A stretch of 64,000 nucleotides of DNA from Hypericum androsaemum (taxonomy: Eukaryota; Streptophyta; Magnoliopsida; Malpighiales; Hypericaceae). The stretch covers positions 1,984,001 through 2,048,000 of the forward strand of contig OZ023199.1 of the NCBI GenBank assembly GCA_963995505.1, read 5' to 3'. The notes beneath the pieces were generated by a model that was not told the DNA's origin, made no database searches, and saw only the letters and a program-made list of their open reading frames with translations. The position numbers and the translations under genes are program-made. This document shows positions 1-11,310 of the stretch, one piece after another (position 1 is the stretch's first letter; each line of letters opens with the position of its first letter).

Positions 1-1
1 A

Positions 2-241
2 ATTCCAATTCAAATTCCACAAAACCCAACTCAGATTCCTCAGCCCACAATCCCACAAAACCCAACTCAGATTCCTCAGCCGTCAATCCCAACCACATTG
101 CCACCACTTCCAAGCAACCTCCCAACAATGCCTAGCACTCTCCCTAAGGTTACTTTGCCACCATTGCCTTCCATATTCCCTACCACCATTCCAACCTCCT
201 TCCCTTCCATCCCTTTCCTTTCCCCTCCTCCTTCAAACTAA
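2..241 (+). CDS. Small secreted proline-rich protein, C-terminal part (5' end outside window)
   Basis: The open frame enters from the window edge and ends at TAA 239-241, giving about 79 residues made of Ile-Pro-Gln / Asn-Pro-Thr-Gln repeats followed by a Pro/Leu/Ser tail ending in PPPSN. The last 50 or so residues are nearly the same as those of the complete gene at 18269-18676 (minus strand), and the 3' flanks match as well (242-280 versus the reverse complement of about 18215-18268). It is therefore a paralogue in opposite orientation. By analogy with that copy it should start with a signal peptide and be a cell-wall or apoplastic protein. The biochemical function is unknown. It is truncated only by the window edge. 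Confidence 0.8.
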   Translation: MPIQIPQNPTQIPQPTIPQNPTQIPQPSIPTTLPPLPSNLPTMPSTLPKVTLPPLPSIFPTTIPTSFPSIPFLSPPPSN

Positions 242-868
242 TTAGACAATCTGTCTTGAAGAGTTGATGCATGTGCCTTGTATTATCACATCAGTTGTTT
301 GCTTTTTTCTTTTCCTAGTAACTTTCCATTTGATTAAACATCGTTTGTCTTGTGTGTTTTGTTGGTTATGTTGAATCCAGTTTTTATTGATTGGTTATAT
401 ATATAGTGAATGTTGGCATCATCGTTTATATCAGCTCTTTTGTTGATCTGATGGCTTGTTAAGTACTTTTCATATCTTCTCTGCGATATGTATGGTTTCG
501 GTCTATAGATCCAGATACAGGCTATTGCATGATCCAGACATTACTTGGATCCATATTACTCATTACACCATTCCGATTTTTCATGTGAAGATCCGGATCC
601 AAATTCTCGAAGTCCACGTGAACCATTAGTCTCTTCATGACAGATTCATTGTTGGATTTAATGTGGGGGATTCATCTTTAAAAGATATTGATAGTGACCC
701 AGATGCTGGATAGATCTTTACTTAAATGTGGGGCAATAAGCAGATCAATGCCTGAAATTCTTGTTCAGAGCCAAACCAGATCACTTTATCTGTTTATGGT
801 TCTGTATGATCAAAATTATCCTCTTAATCCCTGATAATTGATTACAGTTACAGCAGCAACATTACCGC
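242..868. other. Intergenic: 3' ends of the proline-rich gene and of SPC3
   Basis: This is the convergent intergenic space between the plus-strand proline-rich gene and the minus-strand signal peptidase gene. The first 40 bp match the 3' flank of the second proline-rich copy. I see no other gene here. Confidence 0.6.
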
Positions 869-3420
869 TCATCTATATTCCTCGGGCATGCGGTATCCCG
901 ACATGACAAGCTTGTTCGCGAACATCTTGCCCGTCTTGGGCATTACATGCCAATGCAACGTCAAGTTGAAGCTTTTACCGCGGAGATTGCTTCCCTGCAG
1001 AGAAAAAACAACAAAATAACAACTTTTAATTGTTAGTTGCCACGTTTAGTCAGCAGCGCACATATCCTGAATAATGTGAGGCAGAAAAATGAAGGCTTAA
1101 TGGACAGACCTGATCAACAAAACGGTACTTGTTTGCGGTTTGAATCCAGAAGTTCGCATGCTCTTTAGAAGGAATGATAGCATCCCAGAGCGATACCTGT
1201 CAAACACGATTACAAATAACTTATATGGTGTCCCATGTATACATCAAGGAGCCGTACCTAACATTAGACAAAACGCTACTTTTATAGCATCAGATATCTT
1301 AACAAATGCAGTTGCACAAAATTTTTGTTTAATAGAAATCAAGATGGAACAACAGCTGTAATTGAATCATGATGTAATACCTGGTTGAATCCGTTCTTTG
1401 GGGTCTCGTACTCTGCTGCCACGAAAACAAAAAGCTGCCAACAAATAGATAAAACATCAAGTGACAATCGGATAAAAATGATAACATGGAAAAGGAATCC
1501 AGAAAGAAGATAAAGCACTGGGAGTAAGCACTAAGAGTAAACGCCCAAATCGAAGAATTCCGAGATCTTGGGTGAAAGCCAGCAAAATTATTTTTCTCAA
1601 AAAGAAAACCAAGTTCATATAGCCAATTATACTCATTAACCCTGAGAATCCAAGGGACATCAACTAATAAACTCAAAAGTCTGGACCCAACCGAGATGAA
1701 ATGGACTAACTTTAAGAGAAGCGTTCACAAAAATGTCCAGTTTATTCTTGAAATGTCTTGCACAAAATTGGGATCTATATCACATACTTCACAAAATATC
1801 CAAGAGTCCACCCTTGACTTTCAGATCCACATAAAGAGGGAAACAAAAAAGAAAAGAAGAAAGCATATCACAAGTACCTGCTTTGTGTTCCACGTGAACA
1901 AGGACTGCAAATCAGCAGTAATGTTCATCGTAAGACTGACCTGCATATATAACAGGCGACTAGGTTAGCAACAGACAGACGTCAAGCACACAATTGATAT
2001 ACATGAATGAGCCTACACAGTGAGAATCAGTCTAAAACTTTCAATAAATCCAGAGAGAAAGCAGCTTAAAACTAGGAGAAGCACTATCCAACAGATATTC
2101 AATCAATGAAAAAGAAAACAAAGCCAATATATGCCAGACATCAACAGTTTCCACTGTCCTACACTAAGATTCTAGCTTTGCTTATGGTGTATGATGAAAA
2201 TTCCAAATTGTGAAAACTAGGATCCAGCAGAAATTCTACAACTCTAGCATCAGTAAATTACAGTTATATAACATTGTATGTATTTCCGGAGCAACCATGT
2301 ACTTGACTCAAGACTATATCTTATACAATCAACAGATTAAATTGTCATAATATACTGCTCATGCTTCTAAACTGACGGCTATAAGAACTTCCTAGTTGTA
2401 CCATGTATTGACTCAATAAAATGGGATGCAGAAGAAAGAAAAAAAGCAAGAGCAATCCCTGTCTACCAAACTGGCACAAAAGCCATCAGGCGTATGCTCA
2501 GTTAACTATACAAAACGGACAGCAATAGAACCGAAACCTTCATGCAAAACCACCAGACATCTTCACCAAACAAGCTCAAGTAACAAGAAGTCCAGCACAA
2601 ACTAACAAGCATACGAATCACCCGCTCCTCTCCAAAATGCACACAAACTTTTCGAAGCAGTAACAGATCCACCATAACTCTCAACCTCCACAACAACAAC
2701 ACACACGACAATCAAAACTCTCCATTACAACCAAGAATAGCCGGCCGCATGGACTATAACACACTATCAACGTGCAAACATTCGAGCACACAACATACCA
2801 GATCTACACGCCAGGAACACAATTCTCCTCCAGTTCGCAAAGACCCACAGAGTCCCAAAACGCAGATCCATCAACACACGGACCCTAAAACGAAGGCCGC
2901 AGGGGCTCTAAACATCAAACCTCTCACTCTCCAACAACAACAACAACAATACACGAGACTATCAAACCTGCTACGCGCAAACTCCACCCGACTTAACACT
3001 AAACTACACACATCCCCCAAAATGCACACACATCTAAACACCAAAACCAGTAAAGTCGCGAACTTTCCAGTTCTACGGAAAAATCAGATCACAATTCGAA
3101 GCACTACATCAAACAATCCAGATCCAACAAAAAAAACCACAAGGAAAAAGAGAACCACCTCGTCGTTTCCCTGGGGCTGCTTCTGGAACCAATTGATGTT
3201 CAAAATCTGCAAAAAGGAAATAATCCTAATTAACAAAATTAAAAAATAAATAAATCACGTTCAAGAAGGAGAGGAGGGAAATTGGCGGGGGGACCTGGAT
3301 TTGGGCGGAGGGGGAAGGGGAGTTGAAGGTGTCGGAGACGGAGGCGATGGCGCACATTAGAGCCAATATGGTCAACGCGAAAGTCAACAGAGCATTCGCC
3401 CTGTACCCGAAGGAGTGCAT
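869..3420 (-). CDS. SPC3: Signal peptidase complex subunit 3 (SPC22/23 type)
   Basis: Non-catalytic subunit of the ER signal peptidase complex, a type II membrane protein whose large domain faces the ER lumen. I read six exons on the minus strand, all with GT-AG junctions: 3295-3420, 3159-3206, 1878-1940, 1381-1434, 1110-1196 and 869-994, giving 167 residues, the length I remember for the plant protein. The start ([14 protein letters not shown]) is the family N-terminus, followed by a hydrophobic membrane segment at about residues 10-30. Later hallmarks are [41 protein letters not shown] and [15 protein letters not shown]. The second intron (1941-3158) is about 1.2 kb. Nothing looks broken. 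Confidence 0.93.
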
Positions 3421-4426
3421 CTCTCTCTCTCTCTCTGGGATTTGAACTACTACTCCAGAAACGGCGCCGTTTCCAGCGGCCGGAGGAGGGGACTGAGGTT
3501 AAGGGGTTTTGTTTTGAGGTTTTCTAATCTTCTATTGTATTTCTTTTCTCTTTTGAGTTTTCTAAACGACGACGAGAGGGGTAACTTTCTCTCCGGCTCT
3601 GTGATTGGCCGGTACCACGTCACACAATCCTCGTTGGCACCTTCCTTTTCTTTTCATACTTTCCAATAAAAATAATCAATGAACGCTAATTCTCAAAATG
3701 TCCTTTTATATATATATAATATTGTGCGTGTGGATATCAACAGTTAGAACCATATAACATATTTAAGTGAGAGCAAACTTATCTAATAAATATTTAATAT
3801 TGAATAGTTTATAAAAATCCGAATTTGAGATTTCAGCTAGAATAACTCTTTTATCATTTATCCAAGTGTTTGTTGGTAATAATGAAATTACATAATTTGA
3901 CCTATTTTACTCTTTTTTGTCTTATATTATTGAAAATAAATTAGCAGGTCTTGTAATGACATTTTTCGTATTTTTATAATAAAAATTATCTAAACATTAA
4001 ATAATTCAAAACTAAAAAACTGGAAAAAACTAAAAAGTACAAAATTATATTATTTCCTCTCTCTTTACTGAGCGACGATCCTTAGTCTGAGACTATCCAC
4101 ATCAGCAACTCATCCAATCCAGGTCACAGAATAAATTATTAATTTCTCTCTCTTCCGTACCCAATTCAATCCACTTACATATTTTCTACTCACATCAGCA
4201 ACCCTATTGTTTAGATTAAAATTATATATTATGAAAATAATTATGTTTTCAATAACACGATTAAATATTGTGATTAAGTCATAAAATTACAAAAGCAAAA
4301 ATTGGAATACTAAATTAGATAAAAAATAATTTAAGCTACAAATGATAAATTACGAATATGAAGTTTTCATATTACAAATAGAGGAATTTCAAATTACATA
4401 ATTAATTATCGTTTTTAAATTTTTGC
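3421..4426. other. Promoter side of SPC3 and AT-rich intergenic DNA
   Basis: The first 250 bp upstream of the SPC3 start contain a CT dinucleotide run (about 3419-3436) and GC-richer sequence typical of a housekeeping 5' region. The rest is AT-rich with no coding potential that I can support. Confidence 0.5.
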
Positions 4427-4930
4427 CACAATTTTTTATTCCGGAATCCAATTGAGTTGATTCAAGTTGCTTTATGAAGGTGGGACATATATTTATAACT
4501 TTTTAGTTCATGACTTCTCCAAATTCGAAGTATAAGAATGTCAAAAATATATTTGAAGTCAATAGTCGAGCGAGTTACGAGTACGAGTTTCGATTTGGAA
4601 GTCACAACTTTTTATTCCGTAGTCCAATTGAGTTGATTCAAGTTGTTTTGTGAAGGTGGGACATATATCTACAACTTTTTAGTTTATGACTTCTCCAAAT
4701 TTGAAGTATAAGAATGACAAAAATATATTTGAAGTCAATAGTCGAGCGAGTTACGAGTACGAGTTTCGATTTGGGAGCCACAACTTTTTATTCCATAGTC
4801 CAATTGAGCTGATTCAAGTTGCTTTGTGAAGGTGGGACATATATCTACAACTTTTTAGTTTATGACTTGTCCAAATTCGAAGTATAAGAATGTCAAAAAT
4901 ATGTTTGAAATTAATATTCGAACGATTTAG
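4427..4930. repeat. 176-bp tandem repeat, about 2.8 copies
   Basis: The same block recurs with its internal mark ATTGAG(C/T)TGATTCAAG at 4451, 4627 and 4803, an exact 176-bp spacing. Each unit contains GAAGGTGGGACATATAT, a TTTTTAGTT(C/T)ATGACTT segment and TCGAGCGAGTTACGAGTACG. The third copy decays after about 4900. The unit length is in the nucleosome-sized range typical of plant satellites, but the array is very short. Confidence 0.9.
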
Positions 4931-5144
4931 TTATGTCAAAAATTGGAATACAAATTGTGAATCAAAATATGTCAATATTGGGCTCTATTTTTTATAGATA
5001 TTAAAAAAAAATTAATTTTGTTAAAGATAACTTCAATTTTTATAACTACACAAATCTTATCCGAATAAATCTATTTTTACGAATAATATTATACCAAGTA
5101 GAAATAACTAGATAGTTAGATTATTGAAAAAAAAAATTGACCAA

Positions 5145-5191
5145 CCAATCCGCTCGGGAGCGGGATTGGCTGGCCAATCCGCTCGGGAGCG
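5145..5191. repeat. Direct repeat with self-complementary core
   Basis: CCAATCCGCTCGGGAGCG occurs at 5145-5162 and again at 5174-5191. The first copy plus following bases can fold (CCAATCCGCTC against GAGCGGGATTGG). It lies in otherwise AT-rich intergenic DNA and may be the tip of a small foldback element. Confidence 0.6.
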
Positions 5192-6595
5192 TTCATCACT
5201 TCTTTTCTGTTTTTTTTTAAAAAAAATCATTAAATATTGCTGTAGGTAGTCTGAGCATAGACTGCATAGTTATGGGAGAAATCGAGGGTTATAAGAGAGA
5301 GAGCGAAGGTTGTGAATATAACAGGAATTCACACGTGTTGCCAATAAGAAGTGGGCCGGACAGCATAATGACAGCGAATGGGCTTGATCGCACGGGATGG
5401 TGTTACTACTGGGCTGCTTTGTACATATGTTTTCTAGGTTTTGATTATAGCTTTTTATCCCTTTTTTTAGTTGTAATCGTGTTAATAGAATTTATCACGG
5501 TAAAATTTTAATGAAGTCACGGTTACATGTCAAGTTGAACATATTTTACTAGTTCGTTAATTGAATAGTTAAACGTGTTTGCTTACATTTATAATAAAAT
5601 TTTACCTTAAAAAGCATGAATCCACAATATCATAACTTATATTTTAATATATAATTTATATCTTTTGGTATATTTTTTTAATGGGATCTTTCTGGTATTA
5701 AGGAAGAATTCAGAGATTTTTAAAACGTGGGAGCCAAAAACTAGCAAATCAGAACAAATAACGCAAAAAGGAAAAGACGAGTGAATAAACTTGGTTGCTG
5801 AAATTGGCAAAGAGAAATATTTTGGATTATGCTTTAGAGGTTTGATATTCTCGACAATCAGGAAGTGTCTTTTTCTTATAAGTGGATGTATTTTATTAAT
5901 ATTATAAGTAAATCACCTAGTTGCGTTCCACCTAAGGTTGTTCTATCTATTACCAGAAGTGAATAACCTCGTGTATAGCAGGTTACATCCACATATCTCA
6001 TTAAAAATTTCGCCAAGGTAAAATTTAAAGACAAAAATCGATGCGGGAAAAATAGTTGTTGTGAATACTGTCATACATGGTATCACAACCGGATACGATA
6101 CCACCTCTGCGAATACTGTCGTACACGGTGTCACAATATGAAGTATATTTTTTTTTACTAACAAATTTTGTTTAGGCCCTATTTAGCATGGTTTAAAAAA
6201 ATATGGTCCTACTAGTTAGACTGGTCTAACCACGATCCAGAAAACAGAACGAATCGCTCTTCTGATCTTTTTCTAGAACATTGATATTTAGACCTAGTGA
6301 GGTCTTCAATGAGTTCTGAGAGGTGGTCTTTCAAGAATTTTCCCAAATTCTAATATTTGAGTCGAGTATTGTTAGATCCTATTTTAAGAACGACTTTGTA
6401 AATTTTTTTCAATCGTAATGCTTAAATTCAATTAAGAAACTTCATAAATTCTTATGAAAAAATTAATTTGTTGAAAGGTAAATTTTACACCATGACAATA
6501 CCAGGATTTGAACTCTAGATCTCTTATATATTTACAACATTTTGTACCGTTGAACTACAAATCTTTTGACTTATGTACAACTTTTATCGGCCAAA

Positions 6596-6658
6596 GATTT
6601 GAACCATGACCTTAGAACAAATTCAAATCTTCACTACGCAATTTGCTACTTAAAAGTG
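6596..6658. repeat. 63-bp dispersed repeat, copy 1
   Basis: Begins GATTTGAACCATGACC and includes CACTACGCAATT. It is repeated with few differences at 7064-7126. No coding potential is seen. Confidence 0.8.
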
Positions 6659-7063
6659 AAAAGTAATATTTGGAATTTTTCTAGATATCACTTAGGGTGG
6701 GGCACGACTTATTCTTGAATCAAGAAGAAAATAAAATGATATTAATAAACAAATAGAGAAAGCAAATCAAAATACTCTTTGGTTTCTTTCATTTATAATA
6801 AAATTATTTTGGGTATGTCATCGCTACTTCCTTTGGTAGCATTTGCTAATTCGAAATTGAATTTGAAAATTATATTTAAATTTAGATGTTTTCGGTATGT
6901 CCTTAATAACCAACAAATATCAATTGTTTTTCATTGTCGATTTCTATTTTAGAAGTGATTTTATAATAATTTTTTTTATTCTTCAGGTTTGAATAATTTA
7001 AGTCCCTTGAACAACTTCTATTGGTTTTCAACGATTTTTTTATAAGTAGATGTTCCGGTAAAT

Positions 7064-7126
7064 GATTTGAACCATGACCTTAGAACAAATCCAAATCATC
7101 ACTACGCAATTGGCTACTCAAAAGTG
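7064..7126. repeat. 63-bp dispersed repeat, copy 2
   Basis: Second copy of the 6596-6658 block in the same orientation, 468 bp downstream. Both lie in AT-rich intergenic DNA with no gene. Confidence 0.8.
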
Positions 7127-9130
7127 CATTTAATTTAACAAATAAGAACGGGTAATTTGTCATGGATGTGCATCAATTGTACGTTTGTGGGCTTTTTCCA
7201 TAACAAATAGTGTGGTCTATAATGAGGTTAGTTGGGGTGATCTCTCGGGGATCTTTATTTCTAATTGTTTTCTCAGTAGTCTACGGATATGATTCAGTGC
7301 TTATTAAGTGTATATAATTGAACAAATTGGGGAAGGGGTATTTTACCACGGATGTGTTTAAAACTTTAAATATTTTCAGCGAGTAATTTCTTTTTTCCAT
7401 TCAGTGGGGCCAAACAAATCCTTTTCAACTGAGTAAAATTTACTTTGAATAAGCAATTACGTGTAAATCAGGAAGACCATAGTTTGGCACACATGAAATC
7501 CAGACGTGCATCCGTTTTATTTCAAAATTTTATCTGGCTCAATTCTAAATTAGTATGCTTAATAAATATCTAAATTCGGGCAACATAAAAAACAGTGTTT
7601 TCTATCACAAACTTGTCCGGAACCCCTTTTGAGTTTTGAAAAAAATGAACTAATCGTATTACTAAGTCACGGCCTAACCAGTCGAATTGCTTGTCAAATC
7701 ACATTTTTTTTAAGAATGAACAAATGACAAATAACAAGCAGTCAATCAAATAATAAAGTCAACAATTGAAATACTGCCAAATAATTCAAATTTGATACAG
7801 GTGAAATTTTTAAAAAGTGACCAAACTTTTCATATATAAAAAATAAAAAAGGGCCAATAAAATGAGACATTAATATTTATATAATACGGTTGAGTATATG
7901 TATGAATTCCATACATTTTAGCCTAAAATTAGGTTACCAAAAGTATGGCTGTAATACGATAAAAATGTAATATATATTACAAATATATAACAAAAAATAT
8001 ATATACCAAACCTGTAGGGTACAATGTGTACAATTTTGAGCAAAAACTGTCAACAGACTTGCAAAATTACATATTAACAAATCTCAAATTCGAATTTTTA
8101 AGAATATAGATGGTATTTAAAAAATACGGCGGTAAGAAGTCCTCAGCATTTATTGCCCGATATAAGTAGCCGTATATAATTTGGAATTCGAAATAAAGAA
8201 GGGTAATAAACTCACTAAATATTAAAAACTTAAAAGTACTCAATTTTTTATTCCTTCCCTTCTTACACCATAAGTTTTAATTCGCTAAACCGATTAATCG
8301 AGTCGAATATAAATTTTGTATTCTTACACCATATGTTTGGATAAATATCAATAGTATCTATCACGTGCATTCATTTCTTGCCTTAACAATCGTCCCTTAA
8401 TTATGGCAGGATACAAAATAACCATAAATTGTGGAGTACTTATATATTCCTCTACTAGTTTACATTTAATCCAAACGATATAAAATTAGGAGGTGTTTGT
8501 TTGAGCACTTTGATCCAAGGCCCGCCATTGACAGTCAGCAGACGGGCGTAGTACTGAGCCTGACTAAAGATATTTTTCTTGTATATTACCCTTTTTTTTA
8601 AACCTAAAATCGAGTACTTGTGAGATCTTATTAAAAATAATTATCGTAATAATTTTGAATTAACTCGTAAATTTCAAACATTAAACTTTTTGAAAATGAT
8701 TAAAATTGTGTAACATTTAAACCAACTTAAAAGAGTAAATTATAAAATATTTATCTATAAGTATGATTTGATATCATAATGATTAGAATTTTTACTAAAT
8801 AACAGTTTTATGGTGGTCTTCCAATTTTTTCATGTTTTTTCTCCTAAATTTTGTCGACAGATATCAAGAAATTGTCAATTGATATCAAAAGACCATCATA
8901 ATACATAATTTTGTTTTTTTCGATGGACTCGTGATTTCATAGTCAAACTCCTAGATACTATTTAGAAATAACTCTTTATGATATATTTCACATTAGTAAG
9001 ATTTATTCAAGATTTTTCAAATAAATTCAAATTAATTACCATTTATACCAACTCCTATATACCTGAAAAGTGCACCCTTTTTTTAGTTTCTTGGCCGCCA
9101 ATCTTTACCTTTGAACAAGTGACTAAAAAA
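7127..9130. other. AT-rich intergenic DNA upstream of BPS-1
   Basis: No gene is seen. The last part, from about 9080 (GGCCGCCAATCTTTACCTTTG), aligns with the upstream DNA of the other BPS genes. A short stretch at about 8520-8570 with GTCAGC and GTAGTACTGAGCC faintly resembles their more distal promoter block, which would mean about 500 bp of unrelated sequence intervenes here. Confidence 0.45.
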
Positions 9131-9141
9131 ATCCAGTCTTA

Positions 9142-9226
9142 TTTGAACGCCCGAAATACAAATCTGAGTACACACCAAACCAAACAGTCCCCAGCACACC
9201 TACTTCCATATCCCACACTATATATA
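9142..9226 (+). promoter_or_regulatory. BPS-1 proximal promoter with TATA box and AC-type element
   Basis: TATATATA at 9219-9226 lies about 100 bp before the start codon. Just upstream is CACCTACTTCC (9197-9207), which contains the ACCTAC core of MYB-type AC elements. Further up are ACCAAACCAAAC (about 9176-9187) and TTTGAACGCCC (9142-9152). The same order of motifs occurs before all four BPS genes. Confidence 0.7.
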
Positions 9227-9322
9227 CCATCCACTCCGCTTCTCCTTATGTCATCCAACACTCTTCTTCTATAGCACAGAGCCTTAGAGAGAGTCCAAGT
9301 TAATTAATTAAGTGATCAAGAA

Positions 9323-10592
9323 ATGGCCCCAGCAATGGAATCCTCAACCCAGAACGGCCACCAGAGGAGGGCCAGCGTCCTCGCCATCGGCACCACCAAC
9401 CCGAAGCACTTCATCTTGCAGGAGGACTACCCGGACTTCTACTTCAACAACACCAACAGCCAGCACATGGTCGATCTCAAGGAGAAATTCAAGCGCATTT
9501 GTAAGTCTTTCTTTCTATAACCCGAGCGTATGACTCTCTGGTATCCGCTATCATATTCATATGTCTGACAACGATGGGTTGTTTGGTATAGGCGTGAAGT
9601 CTCATATTAGGAAGAGGCACTTCTACTTGACGGAGAAGATCCTCAAGGAGAACCCGGGCATCGCCACCTATGGCGCGGGCTCCCTGGACGCCCGCCAGAG
9701 GATCCTCGAGACCGAGGTCCCCAAGCTTGGCCAGGAGGCGGCCCTCAAGGCCATCGCGGAGTGGGGCCAGCCGATCTCCAAGATAACCCACGTGGTGTTT
9801 GCGACGACATCCGGGTTCATGATGCCCGGTGCCGACTACGCCATCACCCGCCTCCTCGGCCTCAACCGCACTGTCAGGCGCGTGATGCTCTACAACCAGG
9901 GATGCTTCGCTGGGGGCACGGCCCTCCGCGTGGCCAAGGACCTCGCCGAGAACAACGATGGCGCGCGTGTGCTCGTCGTGTGCGCGGAGAACACCGCCAT
10001 GACCTTCCATGCACCCAACGAGTCTCACCTCGACGTGATCGTGGGCCAGGCAATGTTCTCTGACGGTGCAGCCGCTCTGATCGTCGGGGCTGAGCCGGAC
10101 CACTCGGCTGGCGAGCGGGCAGTGTTCAACATCATGTCGGCGAGCCAGACGATCGTGCCGGGTTCGGACGGGGCGATAACGGCGCACTTCTACGAGATGG
10201 GGATGAGCTACTTCCTCAAGGAGGACGTCATCCCTCTCTTCCGTGACAACATCTCCGCCGTTATGGAGGAGGCCTTCGCCCCTCTCGGGGTCTCCGACTG
10301 GAACTCCCTCTTCTACTCCATCCACCCCGGCGGCCGCGGGATCATCGACGGTGTCGCAGGCAACCTTGGCATCAAGGACGAGAATCTAGTGGCGACCAGG
10401 CACGTCCTGGGCGAGTACGGGAACATGGGGTCGGCCTGCGTGATGTTCATCCTGGACGAGCTTAGGAGGAGCTCCAAGGTCAACGGGAAGCCCACCACCG
10501 GCGACGGCAAGGAGTTCGGCTGCCTCATCGGCCTCGGCCCCGGTCTTACCGTCGAGGCCGTCGTCCTACAGAGTGTTCCCATCCTGCAGTGA
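9323..10592 (+). CDS. BPS: Benzophenone synthase (2,4,6-trihydroxybenzophenone synthase), copy 1
   Basis: Type III polyketide synthase. It condenses benzoyl-CoA (or 3-hydroxybenzoyl-CoA) with three malonyl-CoA and cyclises the tetraketide to a benzophenone, the first committed step to xanthones. It is a soluble homodimer in this family. Exons are 9323-9500 and 9592-10592, with a 91-bp intron splitting the Cys60 codon, the conserved CHS-family intron site. The product is 392 residues. Catalytic triad: Cys164 (in YNQGCFAGG), His304 and Asn337. BPS-type features rather than chalcone synthase: [11 protein letters not shown] at 130-139, ENTAMTF at 192-198, [13 protein letters not shown] at 255-267, GNMGSAC and GLGPGLTVE near the C-terminus. 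Thr132 corresponds to the residue (T135 in Hypericum androsaemum BPS) whose change to Leu is known to turn the enzyme into a phenylpyrone synthase; it is intact here. Coding exons are strikingly GC-rich against AT-rich flanks. Confidence 0.93.
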
Positions 10593-11310
10593 TTTTGATG
10601 TCTATTGGTTCAAAAGTTCTGCTTTTTTTTCTTTATATCACTCCTTTAACAATAAATTATAAGATAAGAGGATAGTTTTTCTATTATCTTCAAATTTATT
10701 TAACTTTCTTATGTTCCAAAACGAGATCGTGTCTCCGGTTATCATAATTAATATTATTTTAATGTTTCATCGGCTTGTTCAATACTGATTATGTACACAT
10801 CACAAAGAATTTATATCGACCGTTTTTTAACTTAACTAAAAATTAAATATATGGTCGTGTTAGCGGAATTTTGACTTTATTTATAAATCATACGAACACG
10901 AACTTATTTTTTTAGAGTTTGTGAATTATTGATTGCGAAGTTATAATTCTTATAATACAAACCTGCAAAAGCTTCATTTGCAATTTTTTAACTGTTTAGG
11001 ACTTGAATTAGATACTTTATGTTATTTAGAGGTCTTCAGTCATTACTTTCCTAGAAATTTTATTATATAATGATTGTTTGATAGGTGTTGTTGAAACATA
11101 CTTGGGAGTTGAAAATGGTATTATATATAGAGAAGGGTATTAAATGGTTGACTTATTATTAAAAAAAACCGGAGCACTTTCACTACCTACAACTACGAAA
11201 ACTTGAGTATTGTAAAAGTAGATTTATGATTTGATATTTTCAATAATTATAATCTAATTTTCCAGATTTATTGTAGACTTCATGGTGTTCACATTTTGGT
11301 TTCTTTCTAT
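10593..11310. other. BPS-1 3' flank, AT-rich
   Basis: 3' UTR and intergenic AT-rich DNA. I see no second gene. Confidence 0.5.

Noticed and set aside
2749..3249. 166-residue plus-strand frame with Gln repeats
   Set aside because: It covers SPC3 exon 2 and its introns on the opposite strand; Thr/Asn/Gln-rich low complexity without a domain.
6490..6570. tRNA-like segment on the minus strand (TAGTTCAACGGT and GAGTTCAAATCC resemble boxes A and B)
   Set aside because: No acceptor stem or anticodon arm can be paired. It may be a SINE head or tRNA relic, but evidence is too weak for a feature.
9489..10325. 278-residue minus-strand open frame opposite BPS-1 exon 2 (and equivalents at 15361-16119, 22744-23205 and 31389-31766)
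   Set aside because: These are antisense shadows of a GC-rich coding exon. They are Val/Gly/His/Glu-rich with no domain, and recur only because the BPS exons are paralogous.
9323..10592. Chalcone synthase or stilbene synthase call for the PKS genes
   Set aside because: CHS signatures such as CTTSGVDMPG and DSEGAIDGHLRE are replaced by the BPS forms ([21 protein letters not shown]), and the N-terminus MAPAME fits Hypericum BPS.
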